A DNA stretch of 64,000 bases from assembly GCA_020436935.1 (NCBI GenBank), contig JAGQWX010000024.1:1-64000 (forward strand), read 5' to 3'. The DNA comes from Saprospiraceae bacterium (lineage in GTDB: Bacteria; Bacteroidota; Bacteroidia; Chitinophagales; Saprospiraceae). Made by a program: the position numbers and the translations under genes. Shown one piece after another: positions 1-8,184 of this stretch (its first letter is position 1; each line of letters begins with the position of its first letter). The notes under the pieces were generated by a model. That model saw only the letters and a list, made by a program, of their open reading frames with translations. It did not search any database and had not been told where the DNA came from.

Positions 1-71
1 TTATTGTTACTTAGAGAACGTCTTTTAACCGACTTTCATGGCTGTTGGTGTTTCCCTGAACCATTTAGGTT

Positions 72-530
72 TTATTTTACCGATATGAAAATTTCAACCA
101 TGGCATTTTCAATTTCCCGGGCTTGCTCGCCGTACACTTCAAAATCTGCGTGGTAAGACCTCGGTAAATCTGACGACCATATTTCTTGCCAAGATTTTTC
201 TATTAATCCATTTCTAAGATCACCCTTTGGTGCAAACCTAAAGTATGCATCGGTTTTAATTTTTACATTGGTCAATGGCTCGGCAACGGTTGCATCGGAA
301 GGTATCTGATAACCCAATATTGCTGTGTAGGGCCCCATGTGGTCTGATTCATAATGGGTATAAACGCAATAGATGTCGTCACTGATTCTTTCAGGGAGTT
401 GATGGATAATGCCTCTTGAAAGAAAGGTTTCCCACAGCTCATACATGTCTTTGGATGACTGTTGGTTGAGATTACTTGTTCTTACGCTGATGCCTGCAAT
501 GTTGATTTCCTGTAGAACTACTTTTTCCAT
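72..530 (-). CDS. GyrI-like / AraC-type effector-binding domain protein
   Basis: A stand-alone small-molecule or effector-binding domain of the YdeE/GyrI type, without a DNA-binding domain. The 152-residue product shows the family pattern: an N-terminal beta strand (KVVLQEINIAGISVRT), a helix with MYELWETFLSRG, a central YCVYTHYESDHMGPYTAILGY segment, and a late EIWSSDLPRSYHADFEVY stretch with the conserved Trp and Tyr residues. I chose the ATG at 530; the frame also has a TTG at 551, which would add seven unremarkable residues. Proteins of this kind bind hydrophobic or cationic ligands, or act as partners of AraC regulators. No regulator is adjacent, so the ligand is unknown. The fold assignment is fairly secure; the role is inference. 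Confidence 0.75.
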   Translation of the reverse strand: MEKVVLQEINIAGISVRTSNLNQQSSKDMYELWETFLSRGIIHQLPERISDDIYCVYTHYESDHMGPYTAILGYQIPSDATVAEPLTNVKIKTDAYFRFAPKGDLRNGLIEKSWQEIWSSDLPRSYHADFEVYGEQAREIENAMVEIFISVK

Positions 531-649
531 GACTGTCAAATTTTTCAGCAAAATAAATGGGTGGAAATGACAAGGGTTTGTCAGCAGTGAGTAAGTGATT
601 CAAAAAAAAAGTCTGAAGTGCGGAGTGTCAGCGCAGATTGCGGGGAGGT

Positions 650-685
650 CATGGGTGGCATGGATAGCATGGGTGGCATGGGTGG
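650..685. repeat. Tandem 9-bp repeat, four units
   Basis: Four head-to-tail 9-mers: CATGGGTGG, CATGGATAG, CATGGGTGG, CATGGGTGG, followed by CAGAGGGG. It lies in the gap between two genes that are both on the minus strand. The array is short and probably arose by slippage. No coding or regulatory role is visible. Confidence 0.8.
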
Positions 686-818
686 CAGAGGGGATCAGGT
701 TTTAAAGTTAGGCGGCTGTATTTCATAGTAATTTGTCGCCCTTTTGGGCAGCGGTATTTTTCCTCGAGGTTGGATTGGGTATAACTTTAAGTACAGCCTT
801 TATTATGAAAGGTGCGAT

Positions 819-1202
819 TTATGAAATAGAATGCAGTCCTATCCGGTTGCCTTCTGTGTCAATAATAGCCGCCATAAATCCATTTTCAGGGGAGATCATG
901 GTTTTGGGTACAATGATCTGGCCACCATTGCTTTCTATCCGGTCGAGAATATGCTGGACATCAGGGTTGGCATTCAGGTATAACAAGGGCCCATGACTTG
1001 ATGATGGAATATGAAAACCATTGCTATAAACAAGGGCTCCGCTTACACCTGTCATAAAGTCTGCAACGGGAAATATCCGCATCTTAAGATTGGGAGTATC
1101 CATTGGCGCAAGACTGACGCCAAATACAGCTTCATAAAATTTTGTTGCTCTTTCGAGGTCGGAGGTTGGAATCTCAAACCAGGAAATAGAATGCTGATTC
1201 AT
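819..1202 (-). CDS. VOC (glyoxalase/bleomycin-resistance fold) protein
   Basis: A 127-residue single-domain vicinal-oxygen-chelate protein. The N-terminal half has ISWFEIPTSDLERATKFYEAVFG, the classic first beta-alpha unit. The C-terminal half repeats the motif as GPLLYLNANPDVQHILDRIESNGG and ends with IIDTEGNRIGLHS, where the Glu is a usual metal-ligand position. The length is typical of one protomer of the dimeric family. Substrates of the family range from methylglyoxal adducts to antibiotics and cannot be told from sequence. It stands alone; the neighbour on the left is an effector-binding protein, and the gap between them contains only the 9-bp repeat. The family call is secure and the substrate is unknown. 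Confidence 0.85.
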   Translation of the reverse strand: MNQHSISWFEIPTSDLERATKFYEAVFGVSLAPMDTPNLKMRIFPVADFMTGVSGALVYSNGFHIPSSSHGPLLYLNANPDVQHILDRIESNGGQIIVPKTMISPENGFMAAIIDTEGNRIGLHSIS

Positions 1203-1312
1203 TAAATTTGGATTTCAGATGATACAATAAACTTCGGCCAGTCTAAAGATCTGGACCATGCGCTTCAAAATTATCAAAATCCAACAGCTTTCAGAAAAAC
1301 TTTTCGATAGAT

Positions 1313-2140
1313 TTATTTCATAGAAGCCAGTTGGTCTTCTGCTGGGATGGCATATTTGATTTCCACCATAAATCTCGCATCCAGAGCACCCAAAGATTGT
1401 GCTACAGCAGGCGAAACCAATACATCAACATCTTTTGCGTAGGTACCCTCAGGTATTCTTCCAACAACTTTGGCATGAATCGTTCTGCGCATGAGGGGGT
1501 TATAGATTTCAATCTCTGTATTCAATTTGGCTGTATTGTGGAGCACAAACTTTCTTCCTCCCTTCATCTGTACCTGGTTCCAGGAAGCGATGGCGCGCTC
1601 TTTTACCCAAACAACATTTGGTGCTTCAACAGGTTTTGATTCTGCTGCAATATCACTTTCTTCCTCTTCCAGCTTGTCGAGTTCGTTCTCAGGTAAATAA
1701 TAGCCAATGACTATTTTTTTACCAACACTGATATTGCTTCCTTCCAGATCATTCAGACTTGAAACATCAGAAACACTTCTGTTGAAGTAAGTTTTTGAGA
1801 TGCGGTACAATGTCTCTCCAGGTTTTACAACATAAACCAGTTTAGCTCTATTCTCACCCGCACCATTTTTGATATACTCGGTATTGATGGGCATGTACAA
1901 TACTCTGTCTCCCGCTATTTCAGAAGGGTCGACAATAGAATTTGCATCTGTAATTCTGGATAATGGAATCGAAAAAGTCTTTGAAAGGTTATACAATGTA
2001 CCGTATTGAGACAAGGTACATTCTATGTATGGATATCCTTTTTCATTAAACTTTAGCTCATATTCTTTCGTCTGGCCGGCCAATTCAAGTCCTGAAAATA
2101 GCACAATGAGCGAGACCAGATACTTTGCACATCTGTTCAT
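1313..2140 (-). CDS. Secreted LysM and RlpA-like (DPBB) domain protein
   Basis: An exported cell-wall-associated protein of 275 residues from the ATG at 2140. A GTG seven codons upstream lies beside the promoter-like TATATTTG, so I rejected it. Residues 1-22 form a signal peptide ending GLELAGQ. A weak LysM-like segment (EKGYPYIECTLSQYGTLYNLSKTF) is followed by a clear LysM near residues 100-145 (YVVKPGETLYRISKTYF). The C-terminal part (ASWNQVQMKGGRKFVLHNTA to LGALDARFMVEIKYA) matches the double-psi barrel of RlpA-like proteins. It probably binds peptidoglycan or septal glycan. Catalytic activity is doubtful because the RlpA acid/His pair is not evident. Confidence 0.8.
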   Translation of the reverse strand: MNRCAKYLVSLIVLFSGLELAGQTKEYELKFNEKGYPYIECTLSQYGTLYNLSKTFSIPLSRITDANSIVDPSEIAGDRVLYMPINTEYIKNGAGENRAKLVYVVKPGETLYRISKTYFNRSVSDVSSLNDLEGSNISVGKKIVIGYYLPENELDKLEEEESDIAAESKPVEAPNVVWVKERAIASWNQVQMKGGRKFVLHNTAKLNTEIEIYNPLMRRTIHAKVVGRIPEGTYAKDVDVLVSPAVAQSLGALDARFMVEIKYAIPAEDQLASMK

Positions 2141-2160
2141 AATAAATCGGTTTTGAAGCA

Positions 2161-2194
2161 CAAATATATTACATTTTATTGTAATATGTAATAT
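2161..2194 (-). promoter_or_regulatory. Promoter -7 element and dyad for the LysM protein gene
   Basis: On the minus strand TATATTTG (2161-2168) matches the Bacteroidota -7 consensus and lies about 20 bp before the chosen ATG at 2140. Just upstream, ATATTACAT (2166-2174) and ATGTAATAT (2186-2194) form a perfect 9-bp inverted repeat spaced by 11 bp, placed where a repressor could cover the promoter. The promoter call is by consensus; the operator role is inference. Confidence 0.5.
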
Positions 2195-2308
2195 TGGGGT
2201 ACTATTTGGGAAATTTTTTCGCGCCTTTTATTCAAACGCAAAAGATGGATAAGCATTGCCTAGATGTGCACAAAAGTTCTAATATGTGCAACCTGGATAA
2301 TAATGGCC

Positions 2309-3829
2309 CTAAAAAATAGCTTTCTGAATCAAAGGTCTTCCTTCCATGTGTCCTGGAATATCGATGGACAAGAGCTTGAGAATAGTAGGAGCGATGTCCT
2401 CCACTAATATTTTTTTATCATTTGAGGGCATGGGCGTACCCCCATAATACCCAATGAAACCATAAGGAAGATGCGCCCCTGTCCTTTTATCCTCAAGTGC
2501 ACCAGAGAATGAACCATATTGGGGAGATATTATCTTGCCGATGCTTTGCTGACCCGACCAAACAATAGCAATGTCCGGAAGATCATCGACATGGTCTCCG
2601 GTGTAAACATCCCTTATCAATAAGACCTCATCAACTATTTTTTGGCCGCCTTCATCGGTCAAAGCCAGAAATGTTTGCTTAATGCTCTGGCAAATATTTC
2701 GGTATTCCTCCATCTTGACTTTTCCATGAGGTTCTCTTCCTTCAAGATTGATCCTAATGCACCCTGTATAATCTGAGGGAAGTTCAAAAGCCTTACTCTC
2801 ACGCCACCGACTTCCAATATTGAGCATCTTTCGGGTCGCTCGATCCCAAAACCTTTCCGGGATAAACTTTTTTATAACTTCTATGTTTTCGGGACCAATG
2901 AAATCTTCGATCTTCTTTATGCTACTATTGCTAAATCTTTTCACCGGCAAAACAGATTCAGACGCAGGTGGAAATAATCCCATGGCTTGAAGTAAGGGAG
3001 TAATATGATGCCTGCCACTGAAATTGGGTCCCATTCCTGTATTCGAAAAAACAAGCAAATGTGCTTCAGGTTTAAGACTTGAGAGCTTTTCTATTAAAGC
3101 ATCACAACGTTGGTATACTTTGAGAATTGTCGATTCAAATTGTTTGGCCAGGGACTCATGATATGAAATATGTTTTGGTTCTATCATGTGCATGAAAAAA
3201 TGGCCAGCCCAATGGGTTTCTGCGACGGATGCAAAAAAAAGATCCCAATCATCTGAAATCAAAAGGTCCTCATACATATTTGACCTTCTCTCCAAGCCCA
3301 GAAGTATTTTGGATTCCAGTTCAGTCCATTCGGCAACGGTCGTTGGAATCTTTTGATACCATTGATTCAGTGGATGGTCCCCATGTTTGTCTATCATCTC
3401 ATGTAGCAAAGATTTGGGCCATGATGACCTGGGTGCATTGAGTGATTCGCTACCCCAGCCTACAATCATTTTACCATTGATACCGGGTTTTAAACAGGTA
3501 GCAGGAACATCAAGGATGGCTACCTTTTTATCTTTAAATTCCTCTAAGTCCCAGAAGAAAGGAGCTTTGGTCTCTTCGGCGTACTTTTTGACTATATCAT
3601 AGCTTCCCGTCTTTAATTGTCTGTGAGAGAATCCCATACCATGTTTAGCCGGATTGGTCCCTGTTATCAGCGAAACCCAGGTCGAACCGCTTGAAATACT
3701 TGAAGGAGACAAGGCTTTGACTAAGGATTTATCCTGGATAAGTCTGGCAAAAGCAGGCAAATGACCAAGCTCGACATATTTCTCAATTAGCGTTATCTCT
3801 GCAGCCTCCAGTCCAATAGCCAAAATCAT
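2309..3829 (-). CDS. AlkP-superfamily phosphodiesterase/nucleotide pyrophosphatase-like protein, metal site altered
   Basis: A 506-residue protein of the type I phosphodiesterase/predicted AlkP group. Recognisable parts are the N-terminal strand ILAIGLEAAE, the nucleophile region STWVSLITGTNPAKHGMGFSH (around residue 50), the C-terminal TGAHLPYGFIGYYG with the late His ligand, and ENIAPTIL-like ending VEDIAPTILKLLSIDIPGHMEG. Several normally invariant metal ligands look changed: the first Asp (family GLDG) is Glu, and the family SDHG is SNTG in LLVFSNTGMGP. Lipid or glycan head-group transfer is possible given the glycosyltransferase transcribed divergently next door. There is no signal peptide, so it is probably cytoplasmic. 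Family confident; activity uncertain. Confidence 0.75.
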   Translation of the reverse strand: MILAIGLEAAEITLIEKYVELGHLPAFARLIQDKSLVKALSPSSISSGSTWVSLITGTNPAKHGMGFSHRQLKTGSYDIVKKYAEETKAPFFWDLEEFKDKKVAILDVPATCLKPGINGKMIVGWGSESLNAPRSSWPKSLLHEMIDKHGDHPLNQWYQKIPTTVAEWTELESKILLGLERRSNMYEDLLISDDWDLFFASVAETHWAGHFFMHMIEPKHISYHESLAKQFESTILKVYQRCDALIEKLSSLKPEAHLLVFSNTGMGPNFSGRHHITPLLQAMGLFPPASESVLPVKRFSNSSIKKIEDFIGPENIEVIKKFIPERFWDRATRKMLNIGSRWRESKAFELPSDYTGCIRINLEGREPHGKVKMEEYRNICQSIKQTFLALTDEGGQKIVDEVLLIRDVYTGDHVDDLPDIAIVWSGQQSIGKIISPQYGSFSGALEDKRTGAHLPYGFIGYYGGTPMPSNDKKILVEDIAPTILKLLSIDIPGHMEGRPLIQKAIF

Positions 3830-3953
3830 ATAACATTATTTTATTGCGCTCACTTCCAAAAATATAACCGGTAAATCTTCCAGGTTTTGTTTCAATTCGT
3901 ATGGAAATTGTGCGCAATATACTAAACTTGCACACATAGATTATTGCTTAAGT

Positions 3954-4997
3954 ATGAGTAGTAGCGGCCCATTGGTCAGTGTGATCATCACCATTTACAA
4001 TCAATTGCATTACCTGGACCGGGCCCTTAGATCCGTACTCAGCCAGGACTATCCAAATCTTGAAATCATTGTTGGAGATGATGCCAGTATTGACGGTGAT
4101 GTCGCATTATTTCTGTCCGTGTATGATGACGAAAGAATAACTTGTATCAGACAAATGACCAACCTTGGAAGACATACACATTATAAAACTTTACTATATG
4201 AACACGCCAAAGGTGATTGGGTTACAGTATTGAATGCAGACGACTTTTATACCAATCCTTCTTATATAAGCAAGGCTATGAAGCTGATCATGTCCAACGA
4301 TTCCATTGTACTCGTTTTTGGAAAAACAGGCATATATGTTGAAGACACCCAGCGCATTATTTGTGACTCTGCATCAGAACACTTACCAGACATTATAGAC
4401 GGCAATCAGTTGCTTCTCAATCAGACCAAAGGCCATATCATTCCGCATATCACGTCTTTATACCATAGATCAACCGCACTTCAACTCAATTTCTATCAAG
4501 CAAAAATCTGGAGCGAGGACTGGGAGAGTTTATTAAGGATCATTCAAGGTAAAAAGGTGAGTCATATTCCGCAACTTTCCGGATTGTATGGTCGGCACCA
4601 TCATAACGTGAGCAAAACCATTGATCTTGATATTGCCATGGAAAACTTAGAATATATTCTCTCGCCCTATCGTCTCGCTAAAAAAATGGGTGAGATCGAT
4701 TCAAAGGTTTTGGACGAGTGGAAAGAGAACATGATATATAGGTATATTGTAAAAATATACATCAAGCTTTCACTTTGGGATCAAAAAAATGTAAGATTTT
4801 TTCTAAAAAGAATAGAAGAAGAAATACCCACAACCAGCTTGCGCATGAAAAAAGATTACAAAATAAAGTTGTTTAATATTATAAAAAACAACGATATATT
4901 TTTAAAAATAGCCTTCAAATATTATTTAAGGCAAGAGGCACTCATTGCAGACTTTCTCCAACACAGAAAATATGGAAAGGGCAAGTACAAAGCCTGA
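3954..4997 (+). CDS. Family 2 glycosyltransferase
   Basis: A 347-residue GT-A fold enzyme that would transfer a sugar from a nucleotide-sugar donor. The first 110 residues contain the family signature: PLVSVIITIYNQLHYLDRAL, then LEIIVGDDASIDG, and the metal-binding DxD equivalent in VTVLNADDFY. The acceptor region includes SLYHRSTAL and a WSEDWESLLRI segment that fits the catalytic acid region (ED). The last 100 residues are AT-rich, lysine-rich and helical, unlike the first part. It is transcribed divergently from the AlkP-like gene, and its promoter region contains TAAACTTG near 3923, one mismatch from consensus. The acceptor is unknown; a cell-surface glycan is the usual role. Confidence 0.88.
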   Translation: MSSSGPLVSVIITIYNQLHYLDRALRSVLSQDYPNLEIIVGDDASIDGDVALFLSVYDDERITCIRQMTNLGRHTHYKTLLYEHAKGDWVTVLNADDFYTNPSYISKAMKLIMSNDSIVLVFGKTGIYVEDTQRIICDSASEHLPDIIDGNQLLLNQTKGHIIPHITSLYHRSTALQLNFYQAKIWSEDWESLLRIIQGKKVSHIPQLSGLYGRHHHNVSKTIDLDIAMENLEYILSPYRLAKKMGEIDSKVLDEWKENMIYRYIVKIYIKLSLWDQKNVRFFLKRIEEEIPTTSLRMKKDYKIKLFNIIKNNDIFLKIAFKYYLRQEALIADFLQHRKYGKGKYKA

Positions 4998-5087
4998 TGT
5001 ATTGTGTATTTGAATTTCCAAACATTTCACAAAAACATATTGGAGATATAGCTATTATTCCTATTTTGACCGAAAATTTTTCTAACC

Positions 5088-6791
5088 ATGAGAATATGCA
5101 TTTTGTTGAGCGTCCTGCTCTTCATGGGGCATGCTACATTTTGTCAAAATACGTACAAGATGGGCATTACGGACAACTATCTGATTAAGAACGCCCTGGT
5201 GGTAAGCAAGCCGGGAGCAGCTCCTGTAAAACAGGACATTCTGATTGAAGACGGCATTATAAAGTCCGTCGGACCCAACCAAAAACTACCCTTAAACACC
5301 TTAGATCTTTCTTGTGACTCCATGTACATTTATGCTGGATTCATAGCCGGAGCCTCTTACATTGGCATCAAAGCTCCGGAGGAGAAAAAAGATGCCCCCA
5401 AACCACCAAGCCGTGATGAAGCAACTTATGAACAGTCGGGCATCACCCCACAGGTTTCAGCATTGTCACAACTCAATGCTTCTGACAAAAGCATCGAAGA
5501 TTTCAGAAAGGCAGGATTCACCGTAGCTCAGGTCTTCCCAAAGGGAGGTATGATTCCAGGTCAATCCTCCATCATTAGCCTCAAAATGGCAAAGGATGGG
5601 GATGAACTGGTGATAGCTGATGCGAAAAACCTCTTGTCTACTTTTACTTCTTCCCGTTTGGTAGCTCCATCTACGCAGATTGGAGTTATGGCCCGGTACA
5701 GAAATCTGTATAAAAATGCAGAATTGGCTGACAAAAACGCCATGGCTTACAAAACCAACCCCGTTGGTCTGAAAGCTCCTTCTTTTTCTGAAGAAATCGC
5801 TGCTCTGATTCCATTCCAGAAAAAAGAAAGAAACGTCTATTTTCTTGCACCAAAAGCCAAAGACATTTACAGGGCGTCTGCTCTGCAAAAGGAATTGGGT
5901 TACAACCTTTACCTAGTTGATGTCAAACACATTGGTGATGCCATGGATCTTGTAAAATCAGCTAAATTGCCTGTACTGTTGTCCATTGATCTTCCTGAAA
6001 AGGAGGAAGAAAAAGGTGGCAAATCAGAAAAAGGAAAGAAGCCTGATGAAAAAGCTGCAGAAAAGGAGACCAAAGAAAGCAGCCCAGAACTGGACTCTTT
6101 GAAGGCAAAGAAAAATGCAGCCATCAAAGCCTATGAAGAAGAGGCTGGAAAGTTGGAGAAGGCAGGTATTTCATTTACATTTTCTCTACTGGACGCTAAG
6201 GCAACGGACATTTCCAAAACTTTGATGAGAATGGTAGACGCTGGTCTCAGCAAAGATGCAGCATTAGCAGCTTTAACGACAACACCTGCCTCATGGCTGG
6301 GTTTGAGTAAAACCCACGGAACGATTGAGCAAGGCAAGGTGGCCAACCTTGTAATCATGGATAAACCAATCTTTGAAAAGGAAGGTAAAATCAAAATGGT
6401 CATGATTGAAGGTCGATTGTTTGACGGGCTGGTTGCCGATAAAGCTCCTGCAGAAGCCGGCAAAGGCGGCAGTATTGAAGGAAGCTGGACTTATGTCACT
6501 GTTGTTCAGGGTGGTGAAGAAATTGGTACGTTCAAGTTTACCAAAGATGGCAGCAGCTACAAGGGCGTTGTGATTTCTGATCGAACTTCAAGCGCCGGAA
6601 GTGAAATCAAGGATCTTGTTTTTAAAGACAATAAGCTTTCAGGGTATACTACTGTAGATGCTGATGGAACCATCAAAGTAGATTTTAACCTCACTTTCGA
6701 TGGTTCAAAATTCACAGGCAAGGTCAGTGTTCCAGGTATGGGATCTTTTGATATCTCTGGCTCAAAAAAACCGGATAACAATGAATTCTAG
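5088..6791 (+). CDS. Secreted amidohydrolase-fold protein lacking metal ligands, with C-terminal beta domain
   Basis: The first of three adjacent amidohydrolase-like genes; 567 residues. Residues 1-19 are a signal peptide (ILLSVLLFMGHATFCQ). The N-terminal composite barrel strand is present (NYLIKNALVV, IEDGIIKSVG), but the metal site PGxIDxHxH is replaced by YAGFIAGASYIG, so the first two His ligands are gone. Residues about 305-355 are a lysine/glutamate-rich linker. The closing barrel part is recognisable (LTTTPASWLGLSKTHGTIEQGKVANLVIMD). From about residue 455 there is an extra beta-rich domain beginning GSWTYVTVVQGGEEIG. It is probably not a hydrolase by itself; a partner or binding role with the next gene is inference. 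The downstream gene begins 32 bp later. Confidence 0.78.
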   Translation: MRICILLSVLLFMGHATFCQNTYKMGITDNYLIKNALVVSKPGAAPVKQDILIEDGIIKSVGPNQKLPLNTLDLSCDSMYIYAGFIAGASYIGIKAPEEKKDAPKPPSRDEATYEQSGITPQVSALSQLNASDKSIEDFRKAGFTVAQVFPKGGMIPGQSSIISLKMAKDGDELVIADAKNLLSTFTSSRLVAPSTQIGVMARYRNLYKNAELADKNAMAYKTNPVGLKAPSFSEEIAALIPFQKKERNVYFLAPKAKDIYRASALQKELGYNLYLVDVKHIGDAMDLVKSAKLPVLLSIDLPEKEEEKGGKSEKGKKPDEKAAEKETKESSPELDSLKAKKNAAIKAYEEEAGKLEKAGISFTFSLLDAKATDISKTLMRMVDAGLSKDAALAALTTTPASWLGLSKTHGTIEQGKVANLVIMDKPIFEKEGKIKMVMIEGRLFDGLVADKAPAEAGKGGSIEGSWTYVTVVQGGEEIGTFKFTKDGSSYKGVVISDRTSSAGSEIKDLVFKDNKLSGYTTVDADGTIKVDFNLTFDGSKFTGKVSVPGMGSFDISGSKKPDNNEF

Positions 6792-6822
6792 TTATCCAAT
6801 TCAAACCAAAATTGACATAAAA

Positions 6823-8184
6823 ATGAAAAACAATATCATAATAAAGATCAGTGTCCTGATGATCATCCTGCTATTTGCTTATGCATTTGTAAGGGCTCAG
6901 TCAGGAGACATTTTTATCAAAAACGCAACTTTGCTCACAGTCACCAATGGCATTGTTGAACAGGGTGATCTGCTCGTACAAGGTGGTAAAATCAAATCCA
7001 TTGGAAAAGGCATTTCTGCACCTGCCAATGTAAAAACCATAGACGGTACAGGACTTTATGTTATGCCCGGTATCATTGATGCACATTCCCACATCGGTAT
7101 TGATGTGGTCAATGAAGCCAGTAATCCGGTCACTGCAGAAGTATATGTTGGTGATGTGATAGACCCTTATGCCATCGCAGTTTACAGGGCTCTTGCAGGT
7201 GGAGTTACAATTTCTCATGCCATGCACGGCTCTGCCAATGTCATTGGAGGTCAGTGTCAAACCATCAAACACCGTTATGGCAATACCGACCCATCCTCTT
7301 ACAAAATGGAAGGTGCGCCGCGTACCATTAAGTTTGCTTTGGGAGAAAATCCAATGAGGGTGCACGGAGAAGGTCAAGGCATAGTCCCTTCAACAAGAAT
7401 GGGCGTTGAGCAAGTCTTTAGAAAAGCATTTTCTGATGCACTCGATTACAAAGCAAAATGGGCGGATTACAAGTCAGGAAAAACTAAGCTGGCTCCGGAG
7501 TACAATCTCCGTATGGAAACACTTGCAGACATCATCGATGGAAAAATCATCGTTCATTGCCACTCATACAGAGCAGACGAAATATTGATGTTGTTGCGCG
7601 TTTTGAAAGATTTTGGGATTACGAAGATTTGTTTCCAACACGTGAATGAAGGATTCAAAGTTGCCCCTGAGCTCGCAGCGTATGGTGCCATGGCTTCCGT
7701 TTTCGCAGATTGGTGGGCGTATAAATTTGAAGTTTATTACAGCACTGCCTACAATGCAGCGATACTTACCAAAAATGGTGTCGTTACCTCCATCAACTCT
7801 GATGATGCTGAATTGATCCGACACCTCTATCACGAAGCTGCAAAGACCAAAAGGTATGGAAACCTTACAGACGAAGAGGCGTTAAAACTGATCACCATCA
7901 ATCCTGCAAAACAATTGGGCATCGAATCTCGTGTAGGTTCACTTGAAACAGGAAAAGACGGGGACCTGGTTATCTTCGATCACCACCCACTGTCAGTATA
8001 CGCTGTACCTCAGATGACAATCGTAGACGGCATTGTTCGCTTTGACCGAAAAAACGATCCTAAGGACATGCGATTGGACATCGATCCTGAGGAAAAACTC
8101 AGCGACACCTATATCATGCATGAGGATGAAGACAGATGTATGCAGGATGTGACAGAATGGTTGTTCAACACTCAAAACAAGTAA
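6823..8184 (+). CDS. Secreted metal-dependent amidohydrolase (intact active site)
   Basis: The catalytically complete member of the trio. From the ATG at 6823 it has 453 residues with a signal peptide (IKISVLMIILLFAYAFVRAQ); an ATG at 6781 would overlap the previous gene and add 14 polar residues. It keeps PGIIDAHSHIG (HxH metal pair), IIVHCHSYRADEI and KICFQHVNEG (further His ligands) and the late TSINSDDAELI Asp. The family hydrolyses amide, ester or C-N bonds in rings and peptides; imidazolonepropionase- and dipeptidase-like enzymes look like this. Its position between two metal-site-deficient homologues, 1-bp coupled to the third, suggests a hetero-oligomer or shared periplasmic function. 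Substrate unknown. Confidence 0.85.
   Translation: MKNNIIIKISVLMIILLFAYAFVRAQSGDIFIKNATLLTVTNGIVEQGDLLVQGGKIKSIGKGISAPANVKTIDGTGLYVMPGIIDAHSHIGIDVVNEASNPVTAEVYVGDVIDPYAIAVYRALAGGVTISHAMHGSANVIGGQCQTIKHRYGNTDPSSYKMEGAPRTIKFALGENPMRVHGEGQGIVPSTRMGVEQVFRKAFSDALDYKAKWADYKSGKTKLAPEYNLRMETLADIIDGKIIVHCHSYRADEILMLLRVLKDFGITKICFQHVNEGFKVAPELAAYGAMASVFADWWAYKFEVYYSTAYNAAILTKNGVVTSINSDDAELIRHLYHEAAKTKRYGNLTDEEALKLITINPAKQLGIESRVGSLETGKDGDLVIFDHHPLSVYAVPQMTIVDGIVRFDRKNDPKDMRLDIDPEEKLSDTYIMHEDEDRCMQDVTEWLFNTQNK

Noticed and set aside
733-996. Plus-strand frame of 87 codons
   Set aside because: It lies antisense to the glyoxalase-fold gene, has no family features and is a shadow frame.
4997-5188. Frame of 63 codons between glycosyltransferase and amidohydrolase genes
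   Set aside because: It runs into the amidohydrolase gene in another frame, has no signal or motif, and the real ATG at 5088 has a clear signal peptide.
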